From assembly GCA_047639615.1 (NCBI GenBank), contig JBLIOL010000197.1:1-10548 (forward strand): a stretch of DNA of 10,548 nt, in the 5' to 3' direction. Positions 1-6,958 of this stretch are shown here, in pieces. This DNA is from CAYWNK01 sp047639615. Lineage in GTDB: Bacteria > Planctomycetota > UBA1135 > GCA-002686595. The notes below the pieces were generated by a model, which had not been told where the DNA came from, did not search any database, and saw only the letters and a program-made list of their open reading frames with translations. A program made the translations under genes and the position numbers. The first letter of the stretch is position 1, and the number at the start of each line of letters is the position of its first letter.

Positions 1-1068
1 GGCGTCAATCTCGAATCTGCCTACCTCATGCACCTGCGCCCGGGAGCCGAGCACGCGACCGCGGCGGAGCTCTTCGAGGTTGAAGACATCACGCACAAGG
101 TCGTCTCGGCGCAGGAGCGCATGAACGAAACGGTTTGGGATGCCAAGCAGGTAATGGCGCGCCCAGAGACACCCTACGTCCCCATGGGCACGCACTGCGA
201 CAAGCCTCGCGCCTGTGAATTCCTCGATCATTGTCGAAGGGCCAGCCCGCTGCCTAGCCCCAGCGTTTTCGAGCTTCCGCGCATCGGGGTGAAGAAGTGG
301 GAGTACCTGCAAGCCGGGCTGGCAGCCCTATCCGATGTACCCACGCAAGATCTGAACGAGACCCAGCAACACGTTCGGGAAGTGATCCTGTCCGGCGAGC
401 GCTTCGTGGACCGCGAGGCCCTCAGCCGCGGAACGGCTAACTGGGGCTTCCCCATGCTTCACCTTGATTTCGAAACCTGCTCTTGGGCCATACCGCCCTT
501 TGAGGGACTGGCTCCCTTTACGCAGGTCCCCGTCCAATACAGCCTGCACGTGGAATTGGACGCCACCTCGGAACCCAAGCACTTCGAATTCCTTCACGAT
601 GGACAGGGCGACCCGCGCCCTCAAGTCGGTGCAGCACTTGCCGAACACATGGCGGAGTACCTCACTGAGGGCGCCTGCGTAACGGCCTACAGCATGGCGG
701 TGGAGATGAACGGCTTGCAGTGTCTAGCGGCAGCAACCACCACCGGAGCGGAGACCCTGTTGGAGGCCGCGAAGCGCCTGGTGGATCCATTGCCCTTGCT
801 GCGCAAGCACGTTTACGATGCGGCCTTCCTCGGCTCCTTCAGCATCAAGAAGGTGGCTCCCGCGCTGCTCGGAGAGGCCTTCGACTACAAGCAACTGGTG
901 ATTCGTCACGGGGCGGAAGCCATGGCCCGCTACGACGAGCTGCGCAACACGGAGCTCAGCCCCGAAGAGCGTCAGGGAATCCAGGCAGAACTGCTCGAGT
1001 ACTGCAAGATGGACACCCTGGCCATGCTCGAATTGGTGCGCTGGATTCGCCGAGAGTCGCGGCTCTAG
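1..1068 (+). CDS. DUF2779 domain protein, 3' part (Cas4-like Fe-S region plus DEDD-type exonuclease-like domain)
   Basis: The reading frame is open from base 1 and its first ATG (28) lies inside the protein, so the 5' end is outside the window; 355 residues remain. Three cysteines in a C-x5-C-x5-C arrangement (bases about 196-234) match the Fe-S cysteines that follow a Cas4/RecB-like PD-(D/E)XK nuclease in this family; the nuclease core itself would lie upstream. Next comes the DUF2779 core: LDFET (about 463-477), the first acidic exonuclease motif; PVQYSLHV; GSFSIKKVAPALL (about 835-873); and a terminal YCKMDTLAML motif carrying the last acidic residue. The family is predicted to be a nuclease, but I know of no established biological role. 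The second exonuclease motif reads AYSMAVE rather than the usual YN-x-x-FE, so activity is uncertain. It ends with TAG and converges on the next gene. The family assignment is firm; the function is not. Confidence 0.85.
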   Translation, partial: GVNLESAYLMHLRPGAEHATAAELFEVEDITHKVVSAQERMNETVWDAKQVMARPETPYVPMGTHCDKPRACEFLDHCRRASPLPSPSVFELPRIGVKKWEYLQAGLAALSDVPTQDLNETQQHVREVILSGERFVDREALSRGTANWGFPMLHLDFETCSWAIPPFEGLAPFTQVPVQYSLHVELDATSEPKHFEFLHDGQGDPRPQVGAALAEHMAEYLTEGACVTAYSMAVEMNGLQCLAAATTTGAETLLEAAKRLVDPLPLLRKHVYDAAFLGSFSIKKVAPALLGEAFDYKQLVIRHGAEAMARYDELRNTELSPEERQGIQAELLEYCKMDTLAMLELVRWIRRESRL

Positions 1069-1078
1069 CACCGCGCAG

Positions 1079-1110
1079 TGCCGGAATGCCGGAATGCGGG
1101 GATGCGGCGT
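1079..1110. repeat. short tandem octamer repeat between convergent genes
   Basis: Two exact copies of TGCCGGAA (1079-1086 and 1087-1094) are followed by degenerate copies TGCGGGGA (1095-1102) and TGCGGCGT (1103-1110). They fill most of the gap between two gene ends. No stem-loop with a U-tract is visible, so it does not look like a normal terminator. It is probably a slippage-prone microsatellite without known function. Confidence 0.6.
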
Positions 1111-3236
1111 CAGGGCAAGAGCCCCGCGTGCATGCGTGCCACGTCGCCCATGTAGCCGCGGGAGGCATGGGTCGTGGCCGCAAGCCGTATGTGCTTCGCG
1201 GCCAGGGCCTCGTGCCCGAGGGCCTCATGGTGCAAGCCCAAGTACAGGTGAGCATAGAAGCGCGCTGAAGCGGTTCCTGCGCTCTCCGCTTCCGCCAGCA
1301 CCTGCTCATCCGTGGCGCGACCGGCGAAGAGCTCCAGCACTTGCCCCATGGGTGCGCGTGCATCCGGGCCGACGGGCAGCAACGCCGCCCGGGCTGCGGC
1401 GGGACCCTTCAGCCGCGCATTGCAGAGGAAGTGCCAGGTGGCGTTCTCCACGTCGTTGGGATTGACGCTGCGATGCAATTCGAACTGCGCCACGCCGCGC
1501 TTGAACTGGCCGGCGTAGTAGTACGCGATCCCGCGACGCCAGTGCTGCGCTTCCAGCTCCGGGCGCGCTTTGAGGAAGATGTCGAAATCCTCGATCGCGA
1601 GCTTGAAGCGACCTGCAAGCAGGTGCTCATCGCCACGCTCATCATGGGCCCGGGAGGAGTCCAAGGCAGGCTGCATGGGCCCCGGCCACTTGGGTGCGCC
1701 GCCGGAATACGGGTATGCCTCGAGGATCTCGGCCCCACCGATTAGGCGCGGGTCGGCGCTCGCGCGTAACTCCGCCATGAGCTGTTCGTGAAGGGCCTTC
1801 ACGGTCTCTGCGTAGGCCGGATCGGCGGCCACGTTGTGCAGCTGGGAAGGGTCCTTGCGCAGGTCGTAGAGCTCCCTCGCCGGGCGCTTCGCAAAGCAAG
1901 CCTCGTAGAGCGGGGCTACGAGCTCCTCCTCCCGGTGCTCATAGATGTAGCTCTTGGTCGGCCCATTGTCGCAGTCGGCGAGCCAAGCCTTGGGCTTGGT
2001 GGAGAGCTGGAAACGGGGCGTGCCCGAAGGCCAACGCTCAGGCGTGAAGTTGTGGATGTAGAGGAACTCACGGTTGCGCAATCCACGGCAAGGGTAGCCG
2101 CCCTTGTCCGGCGCTTCCTGGCACTGGGTGTGACGCTCCTTACCCACCAAGACGTGCTCACGCGGCGCGCCGGATTCGGCTGCCAAGAGCGGCATCAGGC
2201 TCTTGCCGGTCATCACCGCCGGAACCTCCACCCCGGCGAGCTCCAGGAAGGTCGGAGCGAGATCCGTAAGACTGACGAAGGCTGCGGTGCTGCGTTGGGC
2301 CTCGACCTGCGCCGGCCAACGCATGGCTAGGGGCACGCGCGTGCCCGTGTCGTAGAGATTGGACTTGCAGCGCGGAAAGGGCATGCCGTGATCGCCGGTG
2401 ACCACCACCAAGGTCTCGTCCAGGCAGTCCGCAAGCTCCAGCTGGGTGAGGATCTCGCCCACCTCGCGATCGAAGCGCTGCACCTCATAGAAGTAGTCAG
2501 CCACGTCTCCACGCACGGACTGCGCGTCGGGGAAGCAATCGTAGAGCTCAATCTCATCCAGCTGCATCCCACTGGCCGCGCCGCTGCCGAGCTCGTAATC
2601 GCGGTGCGGGTCGTAGCTCCCAAACCAATAGCAGAACGGCGCGCCCTTTGGCTTGGCCGCCATGAATGCCTCGAAGCTCTTGTAGCGCGGACCGGCCGGG
2701 TTCTCCTCGCGCCCCCCCAACTGGTGGCGACCGGGGCCCCAACCCTTGCGACTGAAACCCACGTGGTAGCCAGCGGCCTGCAACAGCTCGGTGTAGACCG
2801 GAATATCCGCCTGCAAAGTACCGTGCAGGTTTGCGCTCTCCCGCAATCGCCAGTGCCACTGCCCCGTCAAGATCGCCGCGCGGCTGGGCGTACAAGAAGG
2901 CGAAGAGACGTAGGCCTGCGTAAACAGAAGGCCCTCGCGCGCTACGCGATCGAAGGTCGGCGTCTCGATCACCGGCGCGCCGTAGGCGCTGGCATGGGGA
3001 TAGCCCCAGTCGTCGGCAATGGCGAAGAGTAGATTCGGGCGAGTCTCAGTCGAACTAGAGCTGGCTGCGTCTTGCTCACCTGACTGCAGAACTGCAGAGG
3101 CACTGCTCACGAGCAGAGGGGCACCGAGGATGAGGCAGAGCGCCAGGGGTCCACTGGCCATGAGCTGAAGGGTGAAGGGGAGGCTGCGGGAAGTCATAGG
3201 AGCCAAGCTTGGGGGGGAATCTCTTCTTCTAAGCAT
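1110..3236 (-). CDS. exported sulfatase, SGSH (heparan N-sulfatase)-like, with C-terminal TPR-like domain
   Basis: This is a 708-residue type I sulfatase. The N-terminus has a signal peptide with a hydrophobic core (LALCLILGAPLL) and a likely cleavage after SSASA, so it acts in the periplasm or outside the cell. Metal-binding Asp pair D75-D76 (IADDWG) is followed by C115-T-P-S-R119, where Cys is converted to formylglycine, then SYDPHRDY (207-214), TGDHGMPFP (280-288) and NLYDTGTRVPL. The run GDHGMPFP...NLY and the later ARELYDLRKDP resemble human SGSH, so a sulfamidase or a sulfatase acting on sulfated glycans is the best guess; the substrate is not proven. Residues about 525-690 form a helical TPR/NlpI-like tail absent from ordinary sulfatases. 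Start choice is open: M1 (3236) has no good ribosome site, and M14 (3197) also gives a good signal peptide. No maturase gene is nearby. It ends with TGA. Confidence 0.9.
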   Translation of the reverse strand: MLRRRDSPPSLAPMTSRSLPFTLQLMASGPLALCLILGAPLLVSSASAVLQSGEQDAASSSSTETRPNLLFAIADDWGYPHASAYGAPVIETPTFDRVAREGLLFTQAYVSSPSCTPSRAAILTGQWHWRLRESANLHGTLQADIPVYTELLQAAGYHVGFSRKGWGPGRHQLGGREENPAGPRYKSFEAFMAAKPKGAPFCYWFGSYDPHRDYELGSGAASGMQLDEIELYDCFPDAQSVRGDVADYFYEVQRFDREVGEILTQLELADCLDETLVVVTGDHGMPFPRCKSNLYDTGTRVPLAMRWPAQVEAQRSTAAFVSLTDLAPTFLELAGVEVPAVMTGKSLMPLLAAESGAPREHVLVGKERHTQCQEAPDKGGYPCRGLRNREFLYIHNFTPERWPSGTPRFQLSTKPKAWLADCDNGPTKSYIYEHREEELVAPLYEACFAKRPARELYDLRKDPSQLHNVAADPAYAETVKALHEQLMAELRASADPRLIGGAEILEAYPYSGGAPKWPGPMQPALDSSRAHDERGDEHLLAGRFKLAIEDFDIFLKARPELEAQHWRRGIAYYYAGQFKRGVAQFELHRSVNPNDVENATWHFLCNARLKGPAAARAALLPVGPDARAPMGQVLELFAGRATDEQVLAEAESAGTASARFYAHLYLGLHHEALGHEALAAKHIRLAATTHASRGYMGDVARMHAGLLP

Positions 3237-3238
3237 AA

Positions 3239-3385
3239 GACCACGACGACACCGTCACCCGATTGCTCGACGCCGGCGCAGCGGCTTTCCTCGCTAAGCC
3301 CTTTGAGGTATCCGCTTTAGCGAAGGCGGTCAACGCTGGGCGGAACCAGCCCGAGTGTCGTAGGTCCCCGAGGAATTCGACCTAG
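3239..3385 (+). pseudogene. C-terminal tail of a response-regulator receiver domain (fragment, no start)
   Basis: The + frame from 3239 to the TAG at 3383-3385 encodes about 48 residues beginning DHDDTVT and continuing RLLDAGAAAFLAKPF, then EVSALAKAVNAG. This matches the last part of a CheY-like receiver: helix 4, strand 5 with the invariant Lys-Pro (KPF), and helix 5. The phosphorylated Asp and the whole N-terminal half are missing. Two in-frame TAA codons (3230-3232 and 3236-3238) lie just before it and there is no start codon, so it cannot make a receiver. It abuts the 5' end of the divergent sulfatase gene. The simplest reading is a relic left by a deletion or rearrangement that removed the front of a regulator gene; a chance match is possible but unlikely given the helix 4-KPF-helix 5 pattern. 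Confidence 0.55.
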
Positions 3386-3543
3386 GCCGCGCCGCTCTCA
3401 GAAGCTGCGTCTAGCTCGCTGAGCAAAGACGCGTTCATTATGCCGCTCATGAGCAGGCCGTAGCTGGGCGCCATGATCTTCGCGCCGAGGTAATTCGCCG
3501 CCAGCGTGTTGCTACTCCGAGGCTTGCGCCTCGTGGCCAACAT
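3382..3543 (-). CDS. small unrecognised reading frame (about 53 residues)
   Basis: From ATG at 3543 this frame encodes MLATRRKPRSSNTLAANYLG, then a moderately hydrophobic middle (KIMAPSYGLLMSGIMNASLL) and an acidic end (SELDAASESGAA), stopping with TAG at 3382-3384. The frame is also open upstream through the end of the beta-propeller gene, in a different frame, to a TGA near 3615. Codon use looks ordinary for this GC-rich genome (many G/C third positions), which is the main reason to list it. I recognise no family. It has no clear ribosome site, and a stem-loop lies inside it (3518-3533). It may be a small protein, the relic of a longer gene, or chance; its tail meets the receiver fragment's stop at the shared CCTAGG. 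Confidence 0.25.
   Translation of the reverse strand: MLATRRKPRSSNTLAANYLGAKIMAPSYGLLMSGIMNASLLSELDAASESGAA
3518..3533 (-). terminator. GC-rich stem-loop with GNRA-type loop, possible 3'-end hairpin
   Basis: Read on the - strand this is CGAGGC-GCAA-GCCTCG: a perfect 6-bp stem closed by a GCAA tetraloop (GNRA class). It begins 27 bases after the stop of the beta-propeller gene transcribed on this strand. No run of T follows, so it is not a canonical Rho-independent terminator; it could stabilise the 3' end of the mRNA or be incidental. Confidence 0.35.
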
Positions 3544-3560
3544 TTCCTCGACCGCTTCGG

Positions 3561-4922
3561 CTACTTCCCGATGGCTAGCAAGCTCTTGGTCGTGCGGAAG
3601 AAGAGCACGCCCTCAGAGATCGCTGGTGTCGCGAAACAAGGCTCTCCCATGGGATTGCGAGCGATGACCTCAAACTCAGGCCCAGCTGCTAACACGTAGA
3701 CCGCGCCCTCTTCGGACGTGCAGTAGATCTTGCCGTCCGCTGCGACCAAGGAGGCGATGATGCTGGCGCTGTCACCGAGGCGCTCCGCAAAGAGCTTCTC
3801 CCCGGTCTTGGCATCGTAGCAGCGAACGAAACTGGACGAGGCCAAGTAGATGTAGCCGCCGTACACCACCGGCGTGGACATGTAGGAGCCACCCTTAGAG
3901 ACGCTCCAAACCATGCCGTCATTCGAAGGCTCCGACTTGGAAGGCGTGATATCCCCACGTGCCTCCGGCCGCACAACGTAGATGGGCGACATCCGGCCGT
4001 GAGCGCTGCTGATGTAGATCCAGCCATTGGCAACGAACGGCGTGGGGATCGGATTGTCGCCTCCTCCCTGGATACGCCAAAGCTCCTTGCCGCTCTCAAG
4101 CTCGTAGGAGATTACCCACGGCCAACCATTGATCACCACATGAGTCACGTCCCCGTGCTCGAGGATCAGCGGTGTCCCCCAGCTCCGCTCCGAGAGCTCA
4201 GCGCGAGACGCGCGCCAGAGCTCCTTTCCATCGGCGAGATTCAAGACGGCTACGTAGGGAGCGCTAGGATCATCGCAAACGATCGCGATGCGGTCCTTGT
4301 GAAGCGCCGGCGAACTGGCGTATCCCCAGCCGATGCCGTACTTGCTGATGTCGATCACCCCAAGGTCACGACTCCACTTGAGTTTCCCGTCGAGGTCATA
4401 GCAATAGAGTCCCTCCGAGCCGAAGAAGGCGACCACGTTTTCGCCATCGACAGCGACGCTCGTGTTGGCCTGCGTCGCTTTGACGTGTCGAGTCGTGCGC
4501 GGGATTCCGCGGTGTGCCGTACGGCGCCAGAGTTCCTCACCACTGGTCTTGTCGAAACACAGGACTACCCAGCTGTGCTCTTGGCTGTCGTCGGCGGCGG
4601 TGGGCTTCCCTCCTGCACCTAGCATCAAGGCAGCCTCGCCACTCTTCGCGATGGCACTACACACGAAGACCCGCTCGCCCCAGACGACCGGGCTGGAATG
4701 CCCAAGCCCTGGCACCGGTGTACGCCACAGGACGCCAGCAGCTACCCCTTGCTCGACATCCGCGTTCCAGTTAGTAGCAAGCTCATGACCCTCGACGACA
4801 CCGCTTGCTCCAGCACCGCGAAATCCGGGCCAGTTCTGATCGAGCACGGGCTCTTGAACGGCAGTACACAATCCCGAACAGGCCAAGGCTAAGGCGATGG
4901 AGTTAAGCGTGGTCAAGATCAT
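3561..4922 (-). CDS. exported PQQ-type beta-propeller repeat protein
   Basis: This is a 453-residue protein. The N-terminus (MILTTLNSIALALACSGLCT) is a signal peptide; a lipobox is not convincing because the residues before C15 are A-L-A. The mature part opens with NWPGFRGAGASGV, the entry motif common in planctomycete propeller proteins, followed by repeated blade signatures: DKTSGEELWRR (about 124-134), YDLDGKLKWSRDLG (175-188), LNLADGKELWRAS (227-239), YELESGKELWRIQGG (273-287) and YDAKTGEKLFAERLG (369-383). These W-docking-like repeats predict a propeller of about seven to eight blades. No catalytic residues of a quinoprotein dehydrogenase and no cytochrome domain are seen, so it is more likely a scaffold or binding protein of the BamB/PQQ-like class than an enzyme. 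The gene appears monocistronic and is divergent from UbiD across a long inverted repeat. It ends with TAG. Confidence 0.88.
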   Translation of the reverse strand: MILTTLNSIALALACSGLCTAVQEPVLDQNWPGFRGAGASGVVEGHELATNWNADVEQGVAAGVLWRTPVPGLGHSSPVVWGERVFVCSAIAKSGEAALMLGAGGKPTAADDSQEHSWVVLCFDKTSGEELWRRTAHRGIPRTTRHVKATQANTSVAVDGENVVAFFGSEGLYCYDLDGKLKWSRDLGVIDISKYGIGWGYASSPALHKDRIAIVCDDPSAPYVAVLNLADGKELWRASRAELSERSWGTPLILEHGDVTHVVINGWPWVISYELESGKELWRIQGGGDNPIPTPFVANGWIYISSAHGRMSPIYVVRPEARGDITPSKSEPSNDGMVWSVSKGGSYMSTPVVYGGYIYLASSSFVRCYDAKTGEKLFAERLGDSASIIASLVAADGKIYCTSEEGAVYVLAAGPEFEVIARNPMGEPCFATPAISEGVLFFRTTKSLLAIGK

Positions 4923-4994
4923 GCTCTAGCTACGGCTGGTACGGAGTATTCGGCAAGTCCTGCCCAATCTACGCGCGAATGCTAGCGAACCGGG

Positions 4995-5092
4995 ATCCGG
5001 AGTCAGGACAAAAACCGACGCCTGACCGGGCCGGGCGGGATGGGAATCCCACCGGGCCCGGTTAGGCGTCGGTTTTTGTCCTGACTCCGGAT
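4995..5092. repeat. long inverted repeat (47-bp arms, 4-base loop), REPIN-like element
   Basis: Arm 4995-5041 pairs with 5046-5092 around the loop GGGA (5042-5045). The outer 29 bp pair perfectly; inside there is one G-T wobble (5024/5063) and two mismatches (5033/5054 and 5036/5051), so 44 of 47 positions are Watson-Crick. Each arm also contains its own small palindrome, GTCAGG...CCTGAC (5002-5007 with 5021-5026), preceded by GGAG (4999-5002). A small palindrome with a GTAG/GGAG foot is the known design of REP sequences, and two inverted REPs form a REPIN, moved by RAYT (Y1 tyrosine) transposases. None is encoded here, so the class is inferred. It lies between divergent gene starts, so it is not an ordinary terminator. 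No clear target duplication is seen. The rest of the 4923-5117 gap shows no convincing promoter. Confidence 0.85.
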
Positions 5093-5117
5093 GCGGGGGT
5101 TCATACTACGCGTCCTT

Positions 5118-6929
5118 ATGGCCTCGACCCGAGCACCCCGCGACCTTCACCACTTCCTCGACCTCCTGCGCGCTGATGGCGAGCTGGTGGAGGTCGATGC
5201 CCCCGTTGATCCCGATCTTGAATTGGCCGAGGTGCATCGGCGCGTGATCGCCGCCGGCGGGCCCGCGATCCTGTTCAAGAATCCGGTGGGCCGTGACTTT
5301 CCGGTGGTCACGAATCTCTTCGGCACAGCCAAGCGCGTGGAGCTGGCTTTCGGCAATCGACCGGGCGAGATCATCGCCGAAGCGGCGCGGCTGCCCGAGG
5401 AGCTCATGCCGCCGAGCCTCGGCAAGCTCTGGAGCAAGCGCAGCCTCTTCGGCTCCCTGGCCAAGGTCGGCATGAAGCGCCGCTCTTCCGGACCCGTTAC
5501 CGAAGTCATCGATCGCCCGGCCGGCTTGCGCCGGCTGCCCGCGCTCAAGACCTGGGTCCGTGACGGCGGCGGATTCGTGACCCTGCCGCTGGTGCTCACC
5601 GAGCATCCCGAGAACGGCGGCACGAACCTCGGCATGTACCGCAGCCAGATCTTCGACGACGAGCACGCCGGCGTGCACATGCAGATCGGCAAGGGCGGTG
5701 GCTTCCACCTGGCGCGCGCGGAAGAGCTCGGCCAGCCCCTACCCGTGGCCATGCACGTAGGCGGGCCCCCCGCTTTGATCCTGGGCGCCATCGCGCCCTT
5801 GCCGGAGAACGTACCGGAGCTGCTGCTGGCTAGCCTAGCCCTGGGCGAACGCCTGCCCATGGTCAAGAACCCTGTTGGCGGACCAGACCTGGTAGCGAGC
5901 GCCGAGTTCGTGCTCGCCGGCTCGATTCAGCCCGGCGCGCGCCGACCGGAGGGACCCTTCGGTGATCACTACGGCTACTACTCCGAGATTCACGACTATC
6001 CCTACATGAAGGTCGAGGCGCTGATGCACCGCAAGGATGCGATCTGGCCCGCGACGGTGGTTGGCAAGCCTTGGCAGGAAGACTTCTTCCTGGGCGATTA
6101 CCTGCAGGAGTTACTCTCGCCGCTCTTCCCCGTGGTCATGCCCGCCGTGGTCGACCTTTGGAGCTACGGCGAGACCGGCTATCACTCGCTCTCAGCGGCT
6201 GTGGTGCGCGAGCGCTACAAGCGCGAGGCGATGGCTAGCGCCTTCCGCATTCTGGGCGAGGGACAACTCTCCCTGACCAAGTTCCTGCTGCTCACGGACC
6301 AGCCCGTGGATCTGCGCGACTTCAAGCTGCTGCTGCGCACGGTGCTCGAACGCGCCGACCTACGCACTGACCTCTTCGTGTTCTCGAATCTATCCATGGA
6401 CTCGCTGGACTACGCCGGACCGCGCATCGAGCAGGGCTCCAAGGGTGTACTGCTCGGAGTGGGCGAGAAGCAGCGCGACCTGCCCAAGGAGTTCCACGGC
6501 ACACCACGCCCAGGCGTGCGCGACGTGCGCGTATTCACCGACGGCGCACTGGTGGTAGAAACTGCACCCTTCGCGGATGCCGACGACGTCCCGGCCGCCG
6601 TCGCCACCGACCCCGCCTTTGCCGACTGGCCTCTGGTAGTGATCACAGACGATGCCAAGCGCGCCGCCAAGAGCGCGTGCAATTTCCTCTGGACCACCTT
6701 CACGCGCTTCGACCCGGCCTCCGACCTGCACGGCAAGAGCGTCGAGCTCGTCCACAACCACGCTGCCTTCGATGCCCCCCTCGTGATCGACGCGCGCATG
6801 CGTCCGGGCTACCCCGAAGAGCTATTCTGCGACGAAGACACCGCCCGCAAGGTCAGCGACAACTGGTCCACCTACTTTCCAAGTGGCAAGGTACAAATGG
6901 GCGACTCGGACCAAGCCCACCTGGACTAG
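5118..6929 (+). CDS. UbiD-family prenylated-FMN decarboxylase
   Basis: This is a 603-residue UbiD-family (de)carboxylase, an enzyme class that uses prenylated FMN made by a UbiX partner to remove a carboxyl group from aromatic or unsaturated acids, including intermediates of ubiquinone and menaquinone synthesis. It starts with the typical DLHHFLDLLRADGELVEV and contains TNLGMYRSQIFD (R175), HVGGPPALILGA, PEGPFGDHYGYYSE (E278 and D283 in EGPFGD) and KPWQEDFFLGDYLQE. R175, E278 and D283 occupy the E/D-R-E catalytic positions of the family. Its length suits the long bacterial forms sometimes tied to menaquinone synthesis, but the substrate cannot be fixed and no UbiX or other quinone gene is in view. 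I chose ATG 5118; an earlier in-frame ATG (5091) falls inside the inverted repeat and would add nine unfamily-like residues. No strong ribosome site is visible at either. A sulfatase gene follows after 29 bases. Confidence 0.9.
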   Translation: MASTRAPRDLHHFLDLLRADGELVEVDAPVDPDLELAEVHRRVIAAGGPAILFKNPVGRDFPVVTNLFGTAKRVELAFGNRPGEIIAEAARLPEELMPPSLGKLWSKRSLFGSLAKVGMKRRSSGPVTEVIDRPAGLRRLPALKTWVRDGGGFVTLPLVLTEHPENGGTNLGMYRSQIFDDEHAGVHMQIGKGGGFHLARAEELGQPLPVAMHVGGPPALILGAIAPLPENVPELLLASLALGERLPMVKNPVGGPDLVASAEFVLAGSIQPGARRPEGPFGDHYGYYSEIHDYPYMKVEALMHRKDAIWPATVVGKPWQEDFFLGDYLQELLSPLFPVVMPAVVDLWSYGETGYHSLSAAVVRERYKREAMASAFRILGEGQLSLTKFLLLTDQPVDLRDFKLLLRTVLERADLRTDLFVFSNLSMDSLDYAGPRIEQGSKGVLLGVGEKQRDLPKEFHGTPRPGVRDVRVFTDGALVVETAPFADADDVPAAVATDPAFADWPLVVITDDAKRAAKSACNFLWTTFTRFDPASDLHGKSVELVHNHAAFDAPLVIDARMRPGYPEELFCDEDTARKVSDNWSTYFPSGKVQMGDSDQAHLD

Positions 6930-6958
6930 GTTCGATCGCTCTCACACGCTTCTACAAT

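Noticed and set aside
1..1068. Part of a CRISPR-Cas or defence locus because of Cas4-like cysteines
   Set aside because: No cas genes, repeats or other defence genes are adjacent; DUF2779 proteins occur alone.
1788..2330. 180-residue + strand open frame
   Set aside because: Antisense shadow of the same sulfatase; high GC makes such frames common.
2388..3032. 214-residue + strand open frame inside the sulfatase gene
   Set aside because: Antisense shadow of a clearly recognised sulfatase; no family features.
4923..4994. Sigma-70-type promoter for the propeller gene
   Set aside because: A TTGCCG hexamer exists but the matching -10 would be poor and almost on the start codon.
5091..5117. Earlier in-frame ATG extending UbiD upstream
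   Set aside because: The ATG lies in the last two bases of the inverted repeat and adds nine residues not expected in UbiD proteins; ATG 5118 gives the usual family N-terminus.
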